Origin: JAJEEA01 sp965243615
GTDB lineage: Bacteria; Acidobacteriota; Vicinamibacteria; Vicinamibacterales; UBA8438
NCBI GenBank assembly: GCA_965243615.1
Contig: CBDEVO010000003.1
Location: 1,550,001 to 1,614,000 of the forward strand
Length of the DNA stretch: 64,000 nt
Direction of reading: 5' to 3'
Shown piece after piece: positions 17,566 to 26,460 of this stretch. The notes under the pieces are model-generated. The model did not search any database. It had not been told where the DNA came from and saw nothing but the letters and a program-made list of their open reading frames with translations. Each line of letters opens with the position of its first letter. Within the stretch, counting starts at the first letter, position 1. The position numbers and the translations under genes were made by a program.

Positions 17566-18921
17566 ATGAAAACCGAGTTCGAGCCGTTCCGCATCAAGAT
17601 GGTCGAGCCCATCCGGCTGCCCACCGCCGAGGAGCGCGAGGCGATCCTCGATCGGGCGGGCCTCAACCTGTTCCGGGTGGCGGCGGCCGACGTGGCGATC
17701 GACCTGCTGACGGACAGCGGGACCGGCGCCATGAGCGCCGAGCAGTGGGCGGCGATGATGCGCGGCGACGAGAGCTACGCCGGCGCCGACAGCTTCGATC
17801 GCCTGCGGGAGGCGGTTCGCGATGTCACCGGCTTCGACGAGCCGCTGCCGACCCACCAGGGCCGGGCGAGCGAGCGGGTGCTCTTCGAGCTCATGGGCGG
17901 CGCCGGCCGGGTGGTCCCGAACAACGCCCACTTCGACACGACCCGCGCCAACATCGAGCGGACGGGGGCGCGCGCCGTCGACCTCTCGATTCCCGAGGCG
18001 GCGGACCCGACGAGCCGGCATCCCTTCAAGGGCAACATGGACCTCGCCGGGCTCGAGGCGCTGCTCGCGGCCGAGGGGGCGCGGGTGCCCCTGGTCCTGT
18101 GCACCATCACCAGCAACGCGGCGGGCGGCCAGCCCGTCAGCCTGGAGAACCTGCACGCGGCGCGGGACGTCTGCCGGCGCCGCGGCGTGCCGTTCTTCCT
18201 CGACGCCTGCCGCTTCGCCGAGAACGCGTGGTTCATCCGGGAGCGCGAGCCGGGCCAGGGCGGCCGGCCCGTCGGCGCCATCGCGCGCGACCAGTTCGAC
18301 GCGGCCGACGGGGCGATCATCAGCGCCAAGAAGGACGGCCTCGTCAACATCGGCGGGCTGCTGCTCGTCCGCGACGACGGCCTCCGGGGCCGCGCCGGCG
18401 AGGTGCTCATCACGACCGAGGGCTACCTGACCTACGGGGGGCTGGCGGGCCGCGACCTCGACGCGATGGCGGTGGGCCTGCGCGAGGTGCTCGACCCCGA
18501 CTACCTCCGCTACCGCATCGGCACCGCCGCCTACGTCGGGGAACGGCTGCTCGCCGCCGGCATCCAGATCGTCGAGCCGCCGGGGGGCCACGCCGTCTAC
18601 ATCGACGCGCGCCGGTTCTGCCCCCACCTGCCGCCGGAGCGGTTCCCCGCCCAGGCGGTCGTCGTCGCCCTCTACCGGCTGGCCGGGGTCCGGGCGAGCG
18701 AGGTGGGCTCGGCGATGGTGGGAGCGGGCGGCCACGCGCCGCTCGAGCTGGTACGCCTCGCGATTCCGCGGCGCGTCTACACCCGCGCCCACCTCGACTA
18801 CGTCATCGAGGCCCTGGTCGAGCTTCACGCCCGCCGCGACGCCATCCGCGGCCTGCGCGTGGTCGAGGCGCCGCCGAGCCTGCCGCACTTCTCGGCCCGC
18901 TACGCCGAGGTCGACCCCTGA
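17566..18921 (+). CDS. tnaA: Tryptophanase (tryptophan indole-lyase)
   Basis: A 451-residue PLP beta-eliminating lyase starting MKTEFEPFRIKMVEPIRLPT, with the PLP lysine in SAKKD (K256), the block IDLLTDSGTGAMS and PTHQGR. Two positions separate tryptophanase from tyrosine phenol-lyase. Where TPL has Arg (SMERG) this protein has Val (ASEVG), close to the Ile of TnaA. Near the C-terminus it has His (PHFSARY) as in TnaA, where TPL has Phe. The predicted reaction is tryptophan to indole, pyruvate and ammonia. There is no tnaC-like leader or tnaB permease next to it, so regulation is probably not of the E. coli type. Confidence 0.88.
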   Translation: MKTEFEPFRIKMVEPIRLPTAEEREAILDRAGLNLFRVAAADVAIDLLTDSGTGAMSAEQWAAMMRGDESYAGADSFDRLREAVRDVTGFDEPLPTHQGRASERVLFELMGGAGRVVPNNAHFDTTRANIERTGARAVDLSIPEAADPTSRHPFKGNMDLAGLEALLAAEGARVPLVLCTITSNAAGGQPVSLENLHAARDVCRRRGVPFFLDACRFAENAWFIREREPGQGGRPVGAIARDQFDAADGAIISAKKDGLVNIGGLLLVRDDGLRGRAGEVLITTEGYLTYGGLAGRDLDAMAVGLREVLDPDYLRYRIGTAAYVGERLLAAGIQIVEPPGGHAVYIDARRFCPHLPPERFPAQAVVVALYRLAGVRASEVGSAMVGAGGHAPLELVRLAIPRRVYTRAHLDYVIEALVELHARRDAIRGLRVVEAPPSLPHFSARYAEVDP

Positions 18922-18969
18922 AGGGCGCGCGACCCGGCTCCCAACCGACCCTCCCGGATTCCCGATCCG

Positions 18970-20277
18970 TTACGGTGCGGGCTCCCGACCCGGGACGACC
19001 GGCCCCCGCGGCGCGCGCTCGACCACGCCGGCCGCCGCCGGCAGGTTTCGGCGGCGACGGGCGAGCCAGCCGGGCGTCGGCTCCATCGCGCGGCCGGCGC
19101 CGGGCCGATCCTCCTCGCGCAGCCGACGGAGCAGGTCGAGGTACCGGCGGTCGATCTCCGGCCAGGCGTAGTGGCGATCGAAGTAGCGGCGGCCGTTGGC
19201 GCCGAGGCCGGCGCGCAGGCCGGGGTCGTTCTCCAGCAGCCGCAGGGTCTCCGCGAACTCGTCGTAGCCCGTGTAGTAGAGGCCGGCGTTGCTCCGGAGC
19301 GCCTGGCCGCGCAGCACGTCACAGTCGCCGTTGACGAGCACCGGCAGCCCCATCGCCCAGGCCTCCAGCGTCACGATCGACAGGCTCTCGTACGGCGACG
19401 GCATGATCAGCAGGTCGGCCGCCGCCATCGCGTCGTACTTCTCCTCCTCGGACACGAACCCGAGGTGGCGGATCCGCGGGTCGTCGGGCACGGGCATGAC
19501 CGGCGAGCCCGCGAGGACGAGATGGAGCCGTCCGCCCTCGGCCGCGTAGCGCCGGAAGTGCCGGAACAGGTCGGCGCATCCCTTGTTGGGATCGATGCGG
19601 CCGACGTAGAGGGCGAAGGGGTCTGCGACGCCGGTCCGCTGGCGGAAACGGCGGGCGCTGGCGTCGGCCGGCGCTTCCGCGCCGACCCCGGCGACGATGT
19701 CGGGCACGGTGTCGTTGCCGGTGATCGCCCGAATCAGGGCCCGCTCCTCCGGCGTCAGGTACACGATGGCCCTGACGCCGCGCAGCACGGGGCCGAACAG
19801 GGCCATCCCGAGCGCGGGGTCGCGCTCGGCCGTCGGCACGAGCACCGCGCGGTCCGCGGCGGCGCGGGCCCCGTGGTAGGCGTGGTAGTAGCGGTAGCTG
19901 AAGAAGAAGCAGAAGTCGTACTCGCTTCCGTGCCGCGCGACGTGGTCGACGAGGGCGGGGCTCGCCGGCCCCTCGCTCTCCAGCCAGCGCAGCTCGTCGG
20001 CGAGGGAGTGGGGGCGGTGGAACACCAGCTCGGACCGGCGGGCGAAGTCGCGCACGTCCCGCTCGCGGGCGACGGGAAACCGGCGCACCGGCAGCCCTTC
20101 GACCGAGTCGGGGCCCGCCGGGTACTCGTCCCGCCAGGTGATGTAATCGCGCGCGCAGGTGGTCAGGACCTCGACCTCGGCGTGCCGGGCCAGCCGCCCC
20201 GCGATGCACCGCGCGGCGAGCTCGGCCCCGCCCGCGACCTCGAGCCCGTAGCGTTGGACGACGATGGCCAGCTTCAT
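18970..20277 (-). CDS. GT4-type glycosyltransferase
   Basis: A 435-residue protein with an N-terminal GT-B half (MKLAIVVQRYGLEVAGGAEL) and a C-terminal nucleotide-sugar half. The latter contains LYVGRIDPNKG and the E-x7-E motif in SPYESLSIVTLEAWAMG. Family 4 enzymes transfer a sugar from a nucleotide donor with retention, often in lipopolysaccharide or exopolysaccharide synthesis. Its ATG overlaps the stop of the coiled-coil gene upstream (20274), so they form an operon. The last ~40 residues are Arg/Pro rich and beyond the fold. Donor and acceptor are not deducible. Confidence 0.88.
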   Translation of the reverse strand: MKLAIVVQRYGLEVAGGAELAARCIAGRLARHAEVEVLTTCARDYITWRDEYPAGPDSVEGLPVRRFPVARERDVRDFARRSELVFHRPHSLADELRWLESEGPASPALVDHVARHGSEYDFCFFFSYRYYHAYHGARAAADRAVLVPTAERDPALGMALFGPVLRGVRAIVYLTPEERALIRAITGNDTVPDIVAGVGAEAPADASARRFRQRTGVADPFALYVGRIDPNKGCADLFRHFRRYAAEGGRLHLVLAGSPVMPVPDDPRIRHLGFVSEEEKYDAMAAADLLIMPSPYESLSIVTLEAWAMGLPVLVNGDCDVLRGQALRSNAGLYYTGYDEFAETLRLLENDPGLRAGLGANGRRYFDRHYAWPEIDRRYLDLLRRLREEDRPGAGRAMEPTPGWLARRRRNLPAAAGVVERAPRGPVVPGREPAP

Positions 20278-21002
20278 CGGTCCGGCGGGGGCGGCTCGAC
20301 GTCCGGCGGCGAGGGAACGACGGTCGCGGGGTCGGGGAGCTCGCCGCCGGCCGGCGTCTCCGGCGCTCGGGCCGCCGGGGCCCGCGCCGGCCCGCGGTCG
20401 TGCGGCAGGGCGGTGGGCCCGTTGGCCCGGGCCTGCTCGAGCGCGTCCAGGCGCCGGGCGACGGACTCGACGAGCTTCCGATGGTCCTTCATCTCGGCAG
20501 AGAGCCGACTCGTCTCGACACCGAGCTGCCTCGTCTCGGCCAACAGGTCCTGCACGGCCCGGCGCCCCCGTGCGTCCTGCTCCTCTAAGGCGCTCAAGCG
20601 CCGCGCCACCTCGTCGTCGAAGGCCGCCTGCTGCGCGTTCCGCCTCGCCTGCGTGGAGAGCGCATCCACCATGGGATCGATGTTGAAGACGAACTTCAGG
20701 AGGGGGCGGAGCAGCCTGCGGATGCCGTACAGGGTCTGGCCGACGCCGCCGCGCGACGACCAGTAGACGCTGTAGCCGTGGAAGTCGAACGACTCCGAGG
20801 GCGGCAGCGCGGGGAGGGTGCCCTCGCGTTCGGGCGCCGCGGCGCCGCGCGCGCTCTCCCGTTCCGAGGCCGGGACCGGCTCGCGCGCCGTTTTCTCGGC
20901 GGCCGCGCCGTCGCGGCGGCGGCGCTTCTCGACACGGGCGCGGACCTGCTCCATGATCCGCTCCACGTCGATATCCTCGGACTGTGCTGGAGGTTCGGAC
21001 AT
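20274..21002 (-). CDS. Coiled-coil protein linked to glycosyltransferase
   Basis: A 242-residue protein with no signal peptide: an acidic/basic N-terminus (MSEPPAQSEDIDVERIMEQV), a short hydrophobic or amphipathic segment near residues 95-115 (GIRRLLRPLLKFVFNIDPMV), then a coiled coil of about 80 residues with heptads (ARRLSALEEQDARGRRAVQD). A Pro-rich tail follows. Proteins of this shape are often encoded beside polysaccharide glycosyltransferases. It may scaffold the enzyme at the membrane, but that is inference from context. No enzyme motif is seen. Confidence 0.7.
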   Translation of the reverse strand: MSEPPAQSEDIDVERIMEQVRARVEKRRRRDGAAAEKTAREPVPASERESARGAAAPEREGTLPALPPSESFDFHGYSVYWSSRGGVGQTLYGIRRLLRPLLKFVFNIDPMVDALSTQARRNAQQAAFDDEVARRLSALEEQDARGRRAVQDLLAETRQLGVETSRLSAEMKDHRKLVESVARRLDALEQARANGPTALPHDRGPARAPAARAPETPAGGELPDPATVVPSPPDVEPPPPDR

Positions 21003-21177
21003 CCACCGCCCCGGGGAGCCGCGTACCGGCCGCCGACGGGGCCGGCGCCCGCGCGCGACGGGCGGTCGGCCTGCGCGCCATCGCGGGGTTCGCCTACCGT
21101 ATCGACGCCGGGTGCGGTTGTCAATCGCGGCGGCGGGCTGATCGGGACAAGGGGGGCGCATGGAGGAGAGGCAGGGC

Positions 21178-21936
21178 ATGGACTTCACGGGCAGGGCGGT
21201 GCTGGTGACCGGGGCGTCGCAGGGCATCGGACGCGCCGTCGCCCGGCACTTCGCGGCCGGCGGCGCGCGGGTCGCGGTGCACTGCCGCCGCAACCGGGCG
21301 GCGGCGGAGCGGACCCGGGCCGGGTTGCCGGGCGGGCCGCACCTGATCGTGGAGGCCGACGTCGGCGACGGGGCGGCGGTCGAGCGGATGGTCGACGTGG
21401 TCGCGGCGGAGCTCGGCGGGCTCGACGTGCTGGTCAACAACGCGGGCATTCACGAGCCCCATCCGATTGCCGAGGTGTCCTACGCCGAGTGGCAGGCCCG
21501 GTGGCGCCGGACCCTCGAGACGAACCTGCTGGGGGCCGCCAACGCCGCCTGGTGCGCGGCGCGGCACATGATGCGGCAGGGGGGCGGGCGCATCGTCAAC
21601 GTCTCGTCGCGCGGCGCGTTCCGGGGGGAGCCCGAGGCCCCCGCCTACGGGGCGAGCAAGGCGGGCATGAACGCGATGAGCCAGTCGCTGGCGAAGGCGC
21701 TGGCCCCGCACCGCATCTTCGTCGGGGCGGTCGCGCCGGGGTTCGTCACCACCGAGCGGACCGCGGCGTTCCTCGACGGCCCGGACGGAGACGCGGTCCG
21801 CGGGCAGAGTCCGATGGGAAGGGTGGCGACCCCCGACGAGGTGGCCTACGCGGTGTGCTTCCTGGCGTCGGCGGGTGCGGAGTTCACGACCGGGACCATC
21901 ATCGACGTCAACGGCGCCTCGTACCTGCGGTCGTGA
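21178..21936 (+). CDS. Short-chain dehydrogenase/reductase
   Basis: A classical SDR of about 252 residues: the cofactor loop TGASQGIG near the start, NNAG, catalytic Ser in VNVSSRG, and Y-x-x-x-K in AYGASK. The C-terminal block TGTIIDVNGASYLRS is typical of FabG-like enzymes. The ATG at 21178 is chosen because the SDR fold starts at MDFTGRAVLVTGAS and GGAGGAGAGG lies just upstream. An in-frame ATG at 21160 is possible. It probably reduces or oxidises an alcohol/ketone with NAD(P)H. The substrate cannot be named, and neighbours give no pathway. Confidence 0.88.
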   Translation: MDFTGRAVLVTGASQGIGRAVARHFAAGGARVAVHCRRNRAAAERTRAGLPGGPHLIVEADVGDGAAVERMVDVVAAELGGLDVLVNNAGIHEPHPIAEVSYAEWQARWRRTLETNLLGAANAAWCAARHMMRQGGGRIVNVSSRGAFRGEPEAPAYGASKAGMNAMSQSLAKALAPHRIFVGAVAPGFVTTERTAAFLDGPDGDAVRGQSPMGRVATPDEVAYAVCFLASAGAEFTTGTIIDVNGASYLRS

Positions 21937-22081
21937 GGTCGGTGCGTCACTGGCCGGCGATCGCCGCGCCGTTCTACCGCGCAGGCTCTTGGCCGCGAGG
22001 CGCGGAGCCGGCGGCCCGTGGCGGAGGCCCGGTCGCCCGCGAGCGGCGCTCCGGCCGGGACCGGCGCCTCCGTTCCCGCCG

Positions 22082-23266
22082 TCAGGCCGAGCGGATGGAC
22101 GCCGGGCCGCCGGGACGGGCCGGCCTCTCCTCGGTATCGCGCAGTGACTTGACCACGGGCGACGTGTTCGGCGGGTACTCGCCGAAGCTGACCCCCAGGG
22201 CCCGCGCCGCCACGACCCCGGCGCTGTCCGGCGAGACCCGCGAGATCTGGTTCACCGCGTCCTGAATCGGCACCGCCTTCACCGCCGGCGGGTGGTAGGC
22301 CACCATCTCCCCGAACCGCCGCTCGAAGATGAGGCGGACGGCGTGGGCGCCGAACTGGGTGGCGAGGGCGCGGTCGAAGTTGGTGGGGGGGCCGCCCCGC
22401 TGGAGGTGCCCCAGGATGACCACCCGCGTCTCCCGCTTCAGCCGCTCCTCGAGCTCGCGCGCGACGATCTGGCCGATGCCGCCCAGCCGGACCTGCTGCC
22501 CCGGGGTCGGCTCCTCGCGGGTCACGAGGCCCCCGCCCGGCAGCTCCGCCCCCTCGGCCACCGCGACGAGCGAGAACCGCTTGCCCTGGGTGTCGCGCTC
22601 CAGGATCTTCTGGCACACGTTCTCCCAGGTCCACGGGATCTCCGGGATCAGGATGACCGAGGCCGCGCCCGCGATGCCCGCGTGCAGCGCGATCCAGCCG
22701 GTGTGACGCCCCATCACCTCGAGCACCATGATGCGGTCGTGGCTGGCCGCGGTGGTGTGCAGGCGGTCCATGGCGTCGGTGGCGCAGGCGACGGCGCTGT
22801 CGAAGCCGAACGTGAAGGCGGTGGCCGAGAGGTCGTTGTCGATCGACTTGGGCACCCCCACGACGGGGATGCCGTGCTCGTGAAACTGCTGGGCGACGGC
22901 GAGCGAGCCGTCGCCGCCGATGCAGATCAGCCCGTCGAGGTCGAGCTGGCCCATGGTGCGCTCGACCTCGGGGAGGAGATCGGGGTCGATCTCCTGGCGG
23001 TCGTCGATGCCCACCCGCGCCGAGAAGCGGCCGGTGTTGGTGGACCCCAGGATGGTGCCGCCCCGGTTGATGATGCCCGACGTGTTCCTGGTGTCGAGGG
23101 GCACGTAGGTCACGGGGTCGACGAGGCCCTCGAAGCCCCGCCGGAAGCCGACCACCTCGGACCCGAGCCGCGCCGCCGACTTGACGGCGCCGCGGATCAC
23201 CGCGTTCAGCCCCGGGCAGTCGCCGCCCGCGGTCAGGATTCCGATCCGGCGAGTCGCATTCGGCAT
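22082..23266 (-). CDS. pfkA: 6-phosphofructokinase
   Basis: A 394-residue PFK with TAGGDCPGLN (residues 12-21), GGDGS at 117-121 and PKSIDND starting at 139. The Gly in GGDGS argues for ATP rather than pyrophosphate as donor (PPi enzymes have Asp there). K140 in PKSIDND replaces the Gly of E. coli PfkA, a combination seen in the group III branch that includes actinobacterial ATP-PFKs. It catalyses fructose 6-phosphate to fructose 1,6-bisphosphate. Donor preference from two residues is suggestive, not proof. The gene stands alone between an SDR and an aldo-keto reductase. Confidence 0.9.
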   Translation of the reverse strand: MPNATRRIGILTAGGDCPGLNAVIRGAVKSAARLGSEVVGFRRGFEGLVDPVTYVPLDTRNTSGIINRGGTILGSTNTGRFSARVGIDDRQEIDPDLLPEVERTMGQLDLDGLICIGGDGSLAVAQQFHEHGIPVVGVPKSIDNDLSATAFTFGFDSAVACATDAMDRLHTTAASHDRIMVLEVMGRHTGWIALHAGIAGAASVILIPEIPWTWENVCQKILERDTQGKRFSLVAVAEGAELPGGGLVTREEPTPGQQVRLGGIGQIVARELEERLKRETRVVILGHLQRGGPPTNFDRALATQFGAHAVRLIFERRFGEMVAYHPPAVKAVPIQDAVNQISRVSPDSAGVVAARALGVSFGEYPPNTSPVVKSLRDTEERPARPGGPASIRSA

Positions 23267-23333
23267 GACTACCTTCCCCGTCTCCCCGGGGCCGCGGGCC
23301 GTCGCCGTTGCGGGAGGGCGCCGGCCGGACCGA

Positions 23334-24320
23334 TCACGAATGACCGAGCACCTCGTGCGGGACGTAGCGCTCCTCGAGGAAGCCGCACTCCTCCTCGTCC
23401 AGCGTGATGTCGAGGGCGGCGACGAGCTGGTCCAGTTGCTCCGGCCGGGAGGTGCCGACGATGGGGGCGGTCACCCCCGGTTTCCGGACCAGCCAGGCGA
23501 GGGCCACCTGGGCGGGGGTGACGCCGCGCCGCCCGGCCAGCGTCTTCACCCGCTCGACGATCTCGAAGTCGGCGGGCGTGAAGTAGAGCTTGCGCGCGAA
23601 GTCGTCGCTCCGCGCCCGGCTCGACGGCCCCGGGCTCTCCGGCTCCGGCTTGCGGTTGCCCGCGAGGAACCCCCGGGCGAGGGGGCTCCACGGAATCACC
23701 CCGACGCCCTCGGCCCGGCACAGGGGCAGCATCTCCCGCTCCTCTTCGCGGTAGACGAGGTTGTAGTGGTTCTGCATGGCCGCGAAACGCGCCCAGCCGT
23801 GGCGGTCGGCGGTGTGGAGGGCCCGCGCGAACTGCCAGGCGTACATGCTCGACGCCCCGAGGTAGCGCGCCCGGCCCGAGCGGACGATGTCGTTCAGCGC
23901 GTCGAGGGTCTCCTCGAGCGGCGTCTCGGGATCGAAGCGGTGAATCTGGTAGAGGTCGACGTGGTCCATGCCGAGGCGCCGGAGCGAGGCGTCGACGGCG
24001 TCGAACAGGTGCTTCCTCGAGAGGCCCCGGTCGTTGGGGCCGTCGCCCATGGGGAAGTAGGCCTTGGTGGCCACGACCACCTGGTCCCGGCGGGTCAGGT
24101 CGCGGACGGCGCGGCCGAGAATCTCTTCGCTCACGCCGCGGGAGTACATGTCCGCGGTGTCGAAGAAGTTGATGCCGTGGTCGAGGGCCTGACGCACGAA
24201 CTGCCGCCCGGCCTCCTCGGGCAGGACCCAGTCCCGCCAGCTCGGCGAGCCGTAGGTCATCATGCCGAGGCAGAGGCGCGAGACCTTCAGGCCGGTGCGT
24301 CCGAGCGCGACGTACTCCAT
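23334..24320 (-). CDS. Aldo/keto reductase
   Basis: A 328-residue AKR with the full catalytic tetrad visible: D54 and Y59 in FFDTADMYS, K86 in VATKAYF and H127 in YQIHRFD. The C-terminal GTSRPEQLDQ region is the NADPH phosphate-binding block. Its closest general resemblance is to the YajO/AKR11-13 type that reduces small aldehydes. The physiological substrate is unknown. It is a likely single-gene transcription unit. Confidence 0.9.
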   Translation of the reverse strand: MEYVALGRTGLKVSRLCLGMMTYGSPSWRDWVLPEEAGRQFVRQALDHGINFFDTADMYSRGVSEEILGRAVRDLTRRDQVVVATKAYFPMGDGPNDRGLSRKHLFDAVDASLRRLGMDHVDLYQIHRFDPETPLEETLDALNDIVRSGRARYLGASSMYAWQFARALHTADRHGWARFAAMQNHYNLVYREEEREMLPLCRAEGVGVIPWSPLARGFLAGNRKPEPESPGPSSRARSDDFARKLYFTPADFEIVERVKTLAGRRGVTPAQVALAWLVRKPGVTAPIVGTSRPEQLDQLVAALDITLDEEECGFLEERYVPHEVLGHS

Positions 24321-24501
24321 GGCGATCCTTGCGCCCGGGCGCCCGCGCGGCGCCGCCCGCGGGGGCCGCGACCGCGGTTTCCGGTTGCTCCGCGGCCGGT
24401 GGGCTACGGCGCATCCGTCGGCGCCTGCCGCACGGGGCGTCTCGCCGCCCGACGCCGTCCGTTCCCGGTTCCGGAGCGACGGGGCATTCCGCCGCGGGCG
24501 G

Positions 24502-24744
24502 CTAATGACAGTGTTGGTGAGCGACCGACCAGACCGTCCCGGGCGGACAGATGCCGCTCGCGGCGCGGTTGGCCGAGGAGAAGGTGAAGACGAGCACCGC
24601 CAGCAACACGGCCGTGGCGCCCACGATGGCGAGCCAGGCGGTGGGGCTCAACTGGCGTTCCCTGCGCTCACAGCATGCCTTGTACTTCCTGCCGCTGCCA
24701 CACGGACATAGCTGGTTCCGGCCGACCCTGGAAACACGCGCCAT
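24502..24744 (-). CDS. Small SEC-C zinc-motif membrane protein
   Basis: An 80-residue protein starting MARVSRVGRNQLCPCGSGRK, then YKACC: the SEC-C zinc-binding pattern C-x-C-x8-CC normally found at the end of SecA. One membrane helix follows (about residues 34-56), and a short external tail with two Cys and two His (GICPPGTVWSVAHQHCH). AGGGGACC precedes the ATG on the minus strand. A free-standing SEC-C motif fused to a membrane anchor is unusual. A role in SecB or ribosome contact at the membrane is conceivable but unsupported. Confidence 0.75.
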   Translation of the reverse strand: MARVSRVGRNQLCPCGSGRKYKACCERRERQLSPTAWLAIVGATAVLLAVLVFTFSSANRAASGICPPGTVWSVAHQHCH

Positions 24745-24889
24745 CGTGGAGGTCCCCTTCGTCGCGGTGCCGCGTCGAAATGGACGAGTATACTGCACGC
24801 CGCCCGATCCGACGGCGGCGGCGAAGCGGCGGGAAACGCCGAAGCGCGGGCGGCGGGCCGGGGCGGCGGGGCGCGGCGGGCGGTTCGGC

Positions 24890-25888
24890 TCAGGGCACCA
24901 GCAGCAGCTTGCCGACGTGGGTGCTCGACTCCATCAGCCGGTGAGCCTCGCCCGCCTGCGCCAGCGGGAACCGGCGGTGCACGACGGGCCGCACCCGGCC
25001 CGACTCGAGGAGCGGCCACACCCGCTCGCGGACCGCCGCCGCCACCGCGCCCTTCTGCGCCACGCTGCGGGCCCGCAGCGTCGACCCCGTGACCGTCAGC
25101 CGGCGCGTCATCAGCGTGGCGAGGTCGAGCGCGGCGGCGGGCCCGCTCATGAACGCGATGACGACCAGCCGTCCCTCGGTCTTCAGGACCGCGAGATTGC
25201 GCGGCAGGTACTCCTGCCCGACCATGTCGAGGACGACGTCGACGCCCTGCCCTTCCGTGGCCGCGCGGATCGCCTCGACGAAGTCGGTGTCGCGGTAGTT
25301 CACCGCCGCCGCGGCCCCGAGGGCGGTGCACGCCGCGCACTTCTCCGCCGACCCCGCGGTCGCGAAGACGGGGGACCCGAACGCGGCCGCGAGCTGGATC
25401 GCCATGGTGCCGATGCCGCTCGATCCGCCGTGCACGAGCAGCTTCTCGCCCGGGCGCAGGGCGGCGCGGTCGAAGACGTTGGTCCAGACCGTCATCGCCA
25501 CCTCCGGCAGGGCCGCCGCGTCCACGAGCTCGACGCCGGCCGGCACCGGGAGGCACTGCGGCGCGGGCACCGTGCAGTACTCCGCATAGCCCCCGCCCGC
25601 CAGCAGGGCGCAGACGGGGTCGCCGACCGCCCATCCCGACACCGCGCCCCCGACCGCGGCCACGGTGCCCGACACTTCCAGGCCCAGCACGTCCGAGGCG
25701 CCCGGCGGCGGCGGGTAGTTGCCGCGGCGCTGCATGGTGTCGGCCCGGTTGACGCCGGCCGCCGCCACCCGCACGAGCACCTCGTCGGGGCCGACGGCCG
25801 GGACCGGCCTCTCGCCGACGGCCAGCACGTCCGGCCCGCCCGGCGCCGTTATCTCGATCACGCGCATCCGATCCGGCAATTCGGTCAT
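24890..25888 (-). CDS. NAD(P)H quinone oxidoreductase, PIG3/QOR type
   Basis: A 332-residue medium-chain dehydrogenase without the catalytic zinc ligands. Recognisable blocks are MRVIEITAPGGPDVLAV, AAGVNRADTMQRRG, the cofactor loop HGGSSGIGTMAIQLA, and the terminal GKLLLVP. PIG3-type enzymes reduce quinones with NADPH one electron at a time. The start is uncertain: ATG at 25888 is taken, with alternatives at 25897 and 25867 (MRVIEIT, where homologues usually begin). The TATAAT-like element near 25935, which is nearly palindromic, could serve this gene or the divergent one at 26000. Confidence 0.88.
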   Translation of the reverse strand: MTELPDRMRVIEITAPGGPDVLAVGERPVPAVGPDEVLVRVAAAGVNRADTMQRRGNYPPPPGASDVLGLEVSGTVAAVGGAVSGWAVGDPVCALLAGGGYAEYCTVPAPQCLPVPAGVELVDAAALPEVAMTVWTNVFDRAALRPGEKLLVHGGSSGIGTMAIQLAAAFGSPVFATAGSAEKCAACTALGAAAAVNYRDTDFVEAIRAATEGQGVDVVLDMVGQEYLPRNLAVLKTEGRLVVIAFMSGPAAALDLATLMTRRLTVTGSTLRARSVAQKGAVAAAVRERVWPLLESGRVRPVVHRRFPLAQAGEAHRLMESSTHVGKLLLVP

Positions 25889-25999
25889 GTCTCGCATTCC
25901 GCGCCGCGCCCGGCCGTCCCGAAGGCCCCGGGGATTATAATTGCGGCGGCCGCGGCGCGGACGGGCGCCCGGCCCACGCGTCATGCGCACTGCAGTTAT

Positions 26000-26449
26000 A
26001 TGGATATCAAGGTCAAGAAGGTCAGGCTCTGGCGCACCGAGGTATCGCGCCGCTCCGGCGCGCTCGCCGCGGCGCTCGAACCGCTGGCCCAGCACGGGGC
26101 GGACCTCAAGGTGATACGGGTCCGGGCCGCGCCGGGCCGGACCAGGCGCAACGTCATCGAGGTCTACGCCGGCGACGGCCAGCGGGCCGCCAACGTGGCC
26201 CGCGCCGCCGGGTTCAGCCAGACGCCGGCCACCGCGGTGCTGCTGCAGGGAGACAACCGGCCGGGGTTCGCCTACGAGGTCGCGAACGCGGTGGCGTGGG
26301 CGGGCATCGGTGTGCGCGACTACGAGGCCGGGGTCGTCGACCGGCGGTTCTCGTCGACCCTGACGTTCGACAGCGAGTCGGACGCGACGAAGGCGGTGAC
26401 GATCATCCGCAAAGTCATCCGCGGCGCGGACGGCGCCGCCGAGGGGTAG
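26000..26449 (+). CDS. ACT-like domain protein at the head of a dap operon
   Basis: A 149-residue protein (MDIKVKKVRLWRTEVSRRSG) containing two ACT-like beta-alpha-beta segments. One is near residues 20-55, the other near 80-145 (LLQGDNRPGFAYEVANAVAW, a GxA/GxL-like ligand turn). ACT domains usually bind amino acids. Here it immediately precedes dapB (11-base gap), so it may sense lysine or an intermediate. That is inference. A TATAAT at about 25935 lies roughly 60 bases upstream, without a good -35. Confidence 0.7.
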   Translation: MDIKVKKVRLWRTEVSRRSGALAAALEPLAQHGADLKVIRVRAAPGRTRRNVIEVYAGDGQRAANVARAAGFSQTPATAVLLQGDNRPGFAYEVANAVAWAGIGVRDYEAGVVDRRFSSTLTFDSESDATKAVTIIRKVIRGADGAAEG

Positions 26450-26460
26450 CGGCTGGACCC

